DNA of 9,006 nt, taken from NCBI GenBank assembly GCA_964386505.1, contig CAYLSM010000185.1, forward strand, positions 1-9,006, in the 5' to 3' direction. The stretch's first letter is position 1. Every line of letters starts with the position of its first letter. Made by a program: the position numbers and the translations under genes. Below the pieces are notes generated by a model that worked only from the letters and a program-made list of their open reading frames with translations, searched no databases and was not told where the DNA came from. Positions 5,839 to 9,006 of the stretch are shown here, piece after piece. The stretch is from JAJFUG01 sp964386505. Its GTDB lineage: Bacteria; Gemmatimonadota; Glassbacteria; GWA2-58-10.

Positions 5839-6795
5839 ATGTCCGACCGTTATGCAAGCCAGAACCTGAACCGCACCCTGACCCAGTTCGCCATGGAGAG
5901 CCTGCGCGGCGGCGGCTCGTTCGTGGCCGACCGTCTGGCCCCGGTGGTGCGCGTGCCCACCACCAGCGGCAAGTATTATGTCTTTTCCGAGACCTCCGGC
6001 CTGCGCGACGACATCGACAGCCTGCGCGCCCCGCTGACCGAGAGCAACGAGGTGCGCCGCAGCTACAACTCGGCCACCTACTCGTGCAGCCAGTACGGCC
6101 TGAAGGAACTGATCGCGGACGAGGAGTTCGACAACGCCGACCGGGCGGTGATCGACCCCGAGCGCGACGCCATGGGCCTGATCACCCGTAAGCTGCGCCT
6201 GGCCATCGAGACCCGCGTGGTGGGCAAGCTGCTCTCGCCCGCCGTGCTGACCAACAACGGCGGTGCCTCCGAGGCCTGGAACGCCGAGAGCGGCGTGGAT
6301 ATCGAGGGCGACATCGATGCGGCGCGCCTTTCCGTGCGCAAGAAAGCCGGCGTGGAGCCGAACACGATCGTCATCCCGCCGCATATCGCCGTGGCGGCCA
6401 AGAAAGACTCGCAGATCCGTGAGCTGGTCAAGTACACCGACTCGACCCTGCTGGTCAACGGCGAGCTGCCGCCCAAGCTGTTCGGCCTGGAGGTGGTGAT
6501 ACCGCTGGCCCTGTTCGATGAGGCCGCGCCGGGCGTGACCGCCCCGAGCCTGGATTTCGCCTGGGACGCCAACAGCGTGCTGGTCTGCTACGTGGAGCGT
6601 GAAATCCCGAGTAAGCGCTCGATGTCGTTGGCCTACCAGTTCCGCCGCCCGATCGCCGGCACCCTGGATGTGGCCGCTTTCCGCTACCGCGACGAGGGCC
6701 GTCACGCCACCGTGGTCGAGGGCCTGGTCGAGCAGACCGAGGAGGTGGTGAGCGCGGCCTGCGGCTACCTGATCACCGGGGCCTACGAGGCCTAA
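5839..6795 (+). CDS. Major capsid protein (HK97-fold candidate)
   Basis: The 318-residue protein starts at ATG 5839, 8 bases after AAGGAG (5825-5830). A TTG at 5833 is in frame but too close to that site. The protein should form the icosahedral shell. The N-terminal pattern GGGSFVADRLAPVVRVPTTS, followed by KYYVFSETSGLRDD, matches phage major capsid proteins of the type with Phe-x-Ala-Asp-x-x-x-P-x-V near the start. The segment TYSCSQYGLKELIADEEFDN (residues about 79-98) and the following helices (GLITRKLRLAIETRVVGKLL) match the same group. IVIPPHIAVAAKKDSQIREL (177-196) is the usual strand-helix of the A domain. No long N-terminal delta domain is seen, in line with a separate scaffold upstream. 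Gene order protease, decoration, capsid agrees. High third-position GC suggests strong expression. Confidence 0.88.
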   Translation: MSDRYASQNLNRTLTQFAMESLRGGGSFVADRLAPVVRVPTTSGKYYVFSETSGLRDDIDSLRAPLTESNEVRRSYNSATYSCSQYGLKELIADEEFDNADRAVIDPERDAMGLITRKLRLAIETRVVGKLLSPAVLTNNGGASEAWNAESGVDIEGDIDAARLSVRKKAGVEPNTIVIPPHIAVAAKKDSQIRELVKYTDSTLLVNGELPPKLFGLEVVIPLALFDEAAPGVTAPSLDFAWDANSVLVCYVEREIPSKRSMSLAYQFRRPIAGTLDVAAFRYRDEGRHATVVEGLVEQTEEVVSAACGYLITGAYEA

Positions 6796-6972
6796 GACCT
6801 CCCGTGGCCCCGAAAGGGGCCGGCCCGGGTCCCACAGGGACCTCCCCGGCCAGGCGCACACGCGCCCGGCCGGGACCCGCCGCCTCTGGCGGCGGGCGGG
6901 CCGGCCCGCACCGGCAAAGCCCGGGAATCCTCCGCCTTAGCGGCGGCGCACCGGACAAGAAAGAGGACAACC
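6796..6972 (+). repeat. Non-coding gap with an array of GC-rich hairpins after the capsid gene
   Basis: The gap lacks a credible gene and is filled with consecutive inverted repeats. GGCCCC-GAAA-GGGGCC (6806-6821) is a perfect 6-bp stem with a GNRA loop. GGTCCC-ACA-GGGACC follows (6828-6842). A 7-bp plus 5-bp stem with one mismatch and an ACAC loop covers 6845-6874. CCCGCCGCC-TCT-GGCGGCGGG (6876-6896) is a perfect 9-bp stem. The palindrome GGGCCGGCCC (6898-6907) and a CCGC/GCGG hairpin (6932-6943) complete it. None is followed by a T-run, so a classical intrinsic terminator is not supported. Hairpins after a capsid gene could protect the 3-prime end of a highly expressed message or reduce readthrough. 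A functional RNA or DNA site is also possible. The last bases carry the GAGG ribosome site of the next gene. Confidence 0.6.
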
Positions 6973-7425
6973 ATGGAATACTGCACTCTCAACGACCTAA
7001 CACGCTGGATCGACCCGGTCGAGCTGGTCGCGCTCTGCACGCGCGACAGCGGCGCCACGCTGGCAAGCGAGGAGGTGGCCGCAGTGGCGGCCGAGGTGAT
7101 CCGCGGCGCCGGGGCCGAGATCGATAGCTACCTGCTGGGACGCTACCCAGGACTGCGGGATATAACGCCGCCCCCGGCCGAGATGACCTCGCTCTGCGCC
7201 CGGATAGCGATCTACAACTTGTATCTGCGGCGACGGGTGGTGAGCGAACTCTGGCGCAAGAACTACGAGGACTGCCGTCAGCGCCTGGAACAGGCTTCAG
7301 AGGGACGCCTCAGCCTCGGAATGGGCCAGGACGGGCAGGTGGCAGGCAGCCCGGAAAGGCAGTGGCGCACCGACACCCTGGACGAGGAGCGGGTTTACAG
7401 CCGGGAGAAACTGAACCGGTTCTGA
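6973..7425 (+). CDS. Head completion/connector protein, Mu gp36-like (DUF1320)
   Basis: The gene encodes 150 residues from ATG 6973, behind AGAGGACAACC. Proteins of this family act at the portal vertex, joining head and tail after packaging. The DUF1320 pattern is visible. The N-terminus is MEYCTLNDLTRWIDPVELVA. A helix ending in GAGAEIDSYLLGRYP (residues about 45-59) contains the family's Glu-Ile-Asp-x-Tyr-Leu-x-x-Arg-Tyr block. A Pro-rich turn (ITPPPAEM) is followed by a helix LCARIAIYNLYLRRRVVSEL. The tail includes the usual L-x-x-A-(S)-(E)-G-(R/K)-x-(S)-L segment before a polar C-terminus. The length is usual for the family. It follows the capsid gene, where Mu carries gp36. Confidence 0.85.
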   Translation: MEYCTLNDLTRWIDPVELVALCTRDSGATLASEEVAAVAAEVIRGAGAEIDSYLLGRYPGLRDITPPPAEMTSLCARIAIYNLYLRRRVVSELWRKNYEDCRQRLEQASEGRLSLGMGQDGQVAGSPERQWRTDTLDEERVYSREKLNRF

Positions 7426-7428
7426 AGA

Positions 7429-7444
7429 GCCTGCATGTGCAGGC
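7429..7444 (+). promoter_or_regulatory. 16-base near-palindrome between two neck genes
   Basis: GCCTGCA (7429-7435) and TGCAGGC (7438-7444) form a perfect 7-base inverted repeat with two bases between. It lies 3 bases after the gp36-like stop and overlaps or abuts the GGAAAGG ribosome site (7445-7451) of the next gene. As RNA it would form GCCTGC-ATGT-GCAGGC, a hairpin that could affect translation of the next gene. As DNA it has the shape of a dimer-binding site. Neither use is shown. Confidence 0.35.
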
Positions 7445-7459
7445 GGAAAGGCAGACAAG

Positions 7460-7903
7460 ATGTCATCTACATTGAAACAGATATCGGATGCCCTGGTTGC
7501 TCTTCTGGAGAGTATCGAGGAGCTTGGACCCGGACGGGCCGCGCCGTTCGCCGGTTCGGTTCGCAGTTTCCTAGAGGAGGGCCGCACCGCACCCTTCGCC
7601 GGGGTGGCCCTGGACAGTCTGAGCTACGACACGCTGTCCACGGACCGCTGTCTGGTGCGCGAAGAACTGAGTCTCAAGGTGACCCTGGTGGCGCAGGACT
7701 TCCGCGGCCCCGGATTCAGCCTGGAGGGCGGCTACGAACTCCTGGATGCCGTGCGTGGCGCCCTGGTGGGAGCCAGCCTCGAACTGGAGGGACTGGCTCC
7801 GTTGGAGATGACCTCAATCGGCAAGAACGAGCAGATCGAGGAGCAGGGCATCACGGCCTTTGAACTGGGACTTAAGACCTGGCGCGTCACCGGCCGGGAA
7901 TGA
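7460..7903 (+). CDS. Neck/tail-terminator-type protein in the Mu gp37 position
   Basis: The gene encodes 147 residues from ATG 7460, 8 bases after GGAAAGG (7445-7451). The sequence begins with a helix MSSTLKQISDALVALLESIE, then alternates strands and helices. These include the strand pair LVREELSLKVTLVAQDF (residues about 65-81), a helix GGYELLDAVRGALVGASLEL, and a last strand pair GITAFELGLKTWRVTG. A start helix, a beta sheet with a helix packed on it, and a final hydrophobic strand are typical of tail terminator/neck proteins (Mu gp37, DUF1834, and lambda U-like folds). These cap the tail tube and join it to the connector. The position between the gp36-like protein and the tail tube fits. 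The family call is less certain than the role because I see no unmistakable motif. Confidence 0.6.
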   Translation: MSSTLKQISDALVALLESIEELGPGRAAPFAGSVRSFLEEGRTAPFAGVALDSLSYDTLSTDRCLVREELSLKVTLVAQDFRGPGFSLEGGYELLDAVRGALVGASLELEGLAPLEMTSIGKNEQIEEQGITAFELGLKTWRVTGRE

Positions 7904-7934
7904 AACTGATAATCCAACGATGAAAGGTTGAGAG

Positions 7935-8972
7935 ATGGCCAAAGTATCGAGGACAGCCAGCCGGGTGGCCTGGTCCGCCTCCCGTCAGAGCTCTTTCGGC
8001 ACTCCCCTGGCCGCGGGACGGCTCGACCGTTTCCTGCGGCTGAAAGACCCGCTGATCCTGAAACCCAGCCTGGAGCACTGGAGCGACCGGGGCAACGTGG
8101 GTGCCGGGCACGACTGGGAGACCCAGCGCGGTCTGCTGCGACAGCACGTTGAGTTCGAACTGCCCGAGCAGCCCCTGCCGGTGGGCTTTGTCGCCTTCCT
8201 GCTGGCCCTGTTTTTCTCGGGCGAGAACGCCACGACCAACTCCTCCGGGGTCTACGAACACAAGAGCGCTTTTCCCAGCCTGCAGATCGTGAGCGAGGCC
8301 GCGGTTACGAGCCTGGCCCTGCACGAGGACGGCCAGGACTGGCTTCTGCAGGACGTGGCCTGCGTGAAACTCAGCCTCAAGGGCGATGGCTCCGAGCGTC
8401 TCAACGCCGGCGGCAGCCTTGTCGCCTCGCGCCTGCTCGGACCGCTCAGCGGCTTCGCCTGGCCAGCCACCGCGGCCCAGCGCTACCTGTACAACTACGC
8501 CGGCGCTTTCAGTCTGGCCGGCACGGACCGTCACCCGCAGCTGCGCTCGTTCAGTCTGAGCCTGGAGAACGGCCTCAAGACCGACCAGGCCTGGCGGGGT
8601 GTGGCCAGCGAGACCGAGCGGATCTACCCCAGCCTCTGGCCACTGACCGCGGAGCGCAAGATGGGATTGTCACTGTCGCTCTCCGCCGAGGCGGGCGACC
8701 TGGTTGCTTTCCGCAGCGCCTACCAGAGCGGCTCCGCCAGCGCGATCAACCTGAGCGTGCTGGGCGAGACTATCAGCGGCTCCAACCCGGCCGACAGCGA
8801 TGAGCTGGCCCTTTCCGTGCCGCACGCTGTGTTCACCGGGCTGGAGTATAACTACAGCGAAGGGGTGATGGGCCTGGAGCTGAGTGTGGAGGGGGCCTAT
8901 GACGACTCCTGCGGCGGACCGCTGCGGGTCACGGTCACCGAGGGCTCCACCGCGCGTTTCATGGATGCGTGA
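7935..8972 (+). CDS. Tail tube (major tail) protein
   Basis: The 345-residue protein starts at ATG 7935, behind AAAGG (7924-7928). It is expected to polymerise into the tube through which DNA passes. The N-terminal part has the tube-protein pattern: a polar start, ASRQSSFGTPLAAGRLDRFL, then strands rich in Leu and Ser. The segment GHDWETQRGLLRQHVEFELP is followed by PEQPLPVGFVAFLLALFFSG (residues about 76-95), matching the Pro-x-x-Leu/Val-Gly-x-x-(L)-x-x-x-(L/F) block found in Phage_tube_2-like tail proteins. The rest is beta-strand-rich, with strands such as LRSFSLSLENG, KMGLSLSLSAEAG and VMGLELSVEGAYD. It looks like two related beta domains. No tail sheath gene precedes it, which suggests a non-contractile tail. 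The exact family was not verified. Confidence 0.75.
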   Translation: MAKVSRTASRVAWSASRQSSFGTPLAAGRLDRFLRLKDPLILKPSLEHWSDRGNVGAGHDWETQRGLLRQHVEFELPEQPLPVGFVAFLLALFFSGENATTNSSGVYEHKSAFPSLQIVSEAAVTSLALHEDGQDWLLQDVACVKLSLKGDGSERLNAGGSLVASRLLGPLSGFAWPATAAQRYLYNYAGAFSLAGTDRHPQLRSFSLSLENGLKTDQAWRGVASETERIYPSLWPLTAERKMGLSLSLSAEAGDLVAFRSAYQSGSASAINLSVLGETISGSNPADSDELALSVPHAVFTGLEYNYSEGVMGLELSVEGAYDDSCGGPLRVTVTEGSTARFMDA

Positions 8973-8983
8973 GGAGGATGACA

Positions 8984-9006
8984 ATGGATGAGAGCGTGAA
9001 ACTGTT
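8984..9006 (+). CDS. Start of the next tail gene (cut by window edge)
   Basis: ATG 8984 lies 6 bases after GAGGAGG (8971-8977), which overlaps the tail tube stop. Seven complete codons (MDESVKL) are visible and the frame stays open to the edge. An in-frame ATG at 8978 is too close to the ribosome site. By position it could be a tail assembly chaperone or another tail protein, but seven residues cannot identify it. Confidence 0.5.

Noticed and set aside
6806..6842. Intrinsic transcription terminator after the capsid gene
   Set aside because: The stems are strong but are followed by GC-rich sequence with no T-run.
5356..6861. Minus-strand open frame of 501 codons
   Set aside because: It lies opposite the decoration and capsid genes and shows no family motifs. 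Third-position bias on the plus strand leaves the opposite frame free of stops.
1..9006. CRISPR array, tRNA gene, insertion sequence or defence system
   Set aside because: No regularly spaced identical repeats, no tRNA-like cloverleaf that I could find by eye, and no transposase or defence gene on either strand. The genes are virion structural and packaging genes.

Overview
The window is a piece of a tailed-phage genome, most likely an integrated or transposable prophage, in a high-GC Gram-negative-type bacterium. GC is high throughout, codons favour G or C at the third position, and almost every gene has a good AGGAGG-like ribosome binding site. All genes lie on the + strand with short gaps or small overlaps, as in a phage late (morphogenesis) operon. 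The host lineage cannot be named from this sequence.

Layout: (1) 1-330, the tail of a gene cut by the window edge, followed by a possible -1 frameshift extension. (2) 331-720, about 390 bases without a convincing protein gene. It holds two tandem copies of an imperfectly repeated stem structure of 126 bases each, which I read as a candidate structured RNA. (3) 721-981, a small protein with a coiled coil and a C-terminal membrane segment (holin/XhlA-like). (4) 985-3007, the packaging genes: a putative small terminase and a clear large terminase with ATPase and nuclease motifs. (5) 3007-4344, a Mu gp29-like (DUF935) portal. (6) 4325-5341, a Mu gpI-like prohead protease with a C-terminal coiled-coil scaffold part and a probable nested internal start. 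(7) 5386-6795, capsid decoration protein and HK97-fold major capsid protein. (8) 6796-6972, a non-coding gap packed with perfect GC-rich hairpins. (9) 6973-8972, connector/neck genes (DUF1320 gp36-like, and a gp37-position protein) and a tail tube protein. (10) 8984 onward, the start of the next tail gene.

Together the genes describe a virion assembly line. Terminase packages DNA through the portal. The protease/scaffold builds and matures the prohead. The capsid and decoration proteins form the shell, and the neck proteins join it to a tail built from the tube protein. The head module resembles transposable Mu-like phages. The tail tube gene directly follows the neck genes with no sheath gene between them, which points to a non-contractile (siphovirus-type) tail, as in the known transposable siphophages B3 and D3112. 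No transposase, integrase or attachment site lies in the window, so the lifestyle is inferred.

The most unusual non-protein signals are the tandem 126-base RNA-like repeat ahead of the packaging genes and the hairpin array after the capsid gene. A possible A_AAA_AAC frameshift site lies near the left edge.
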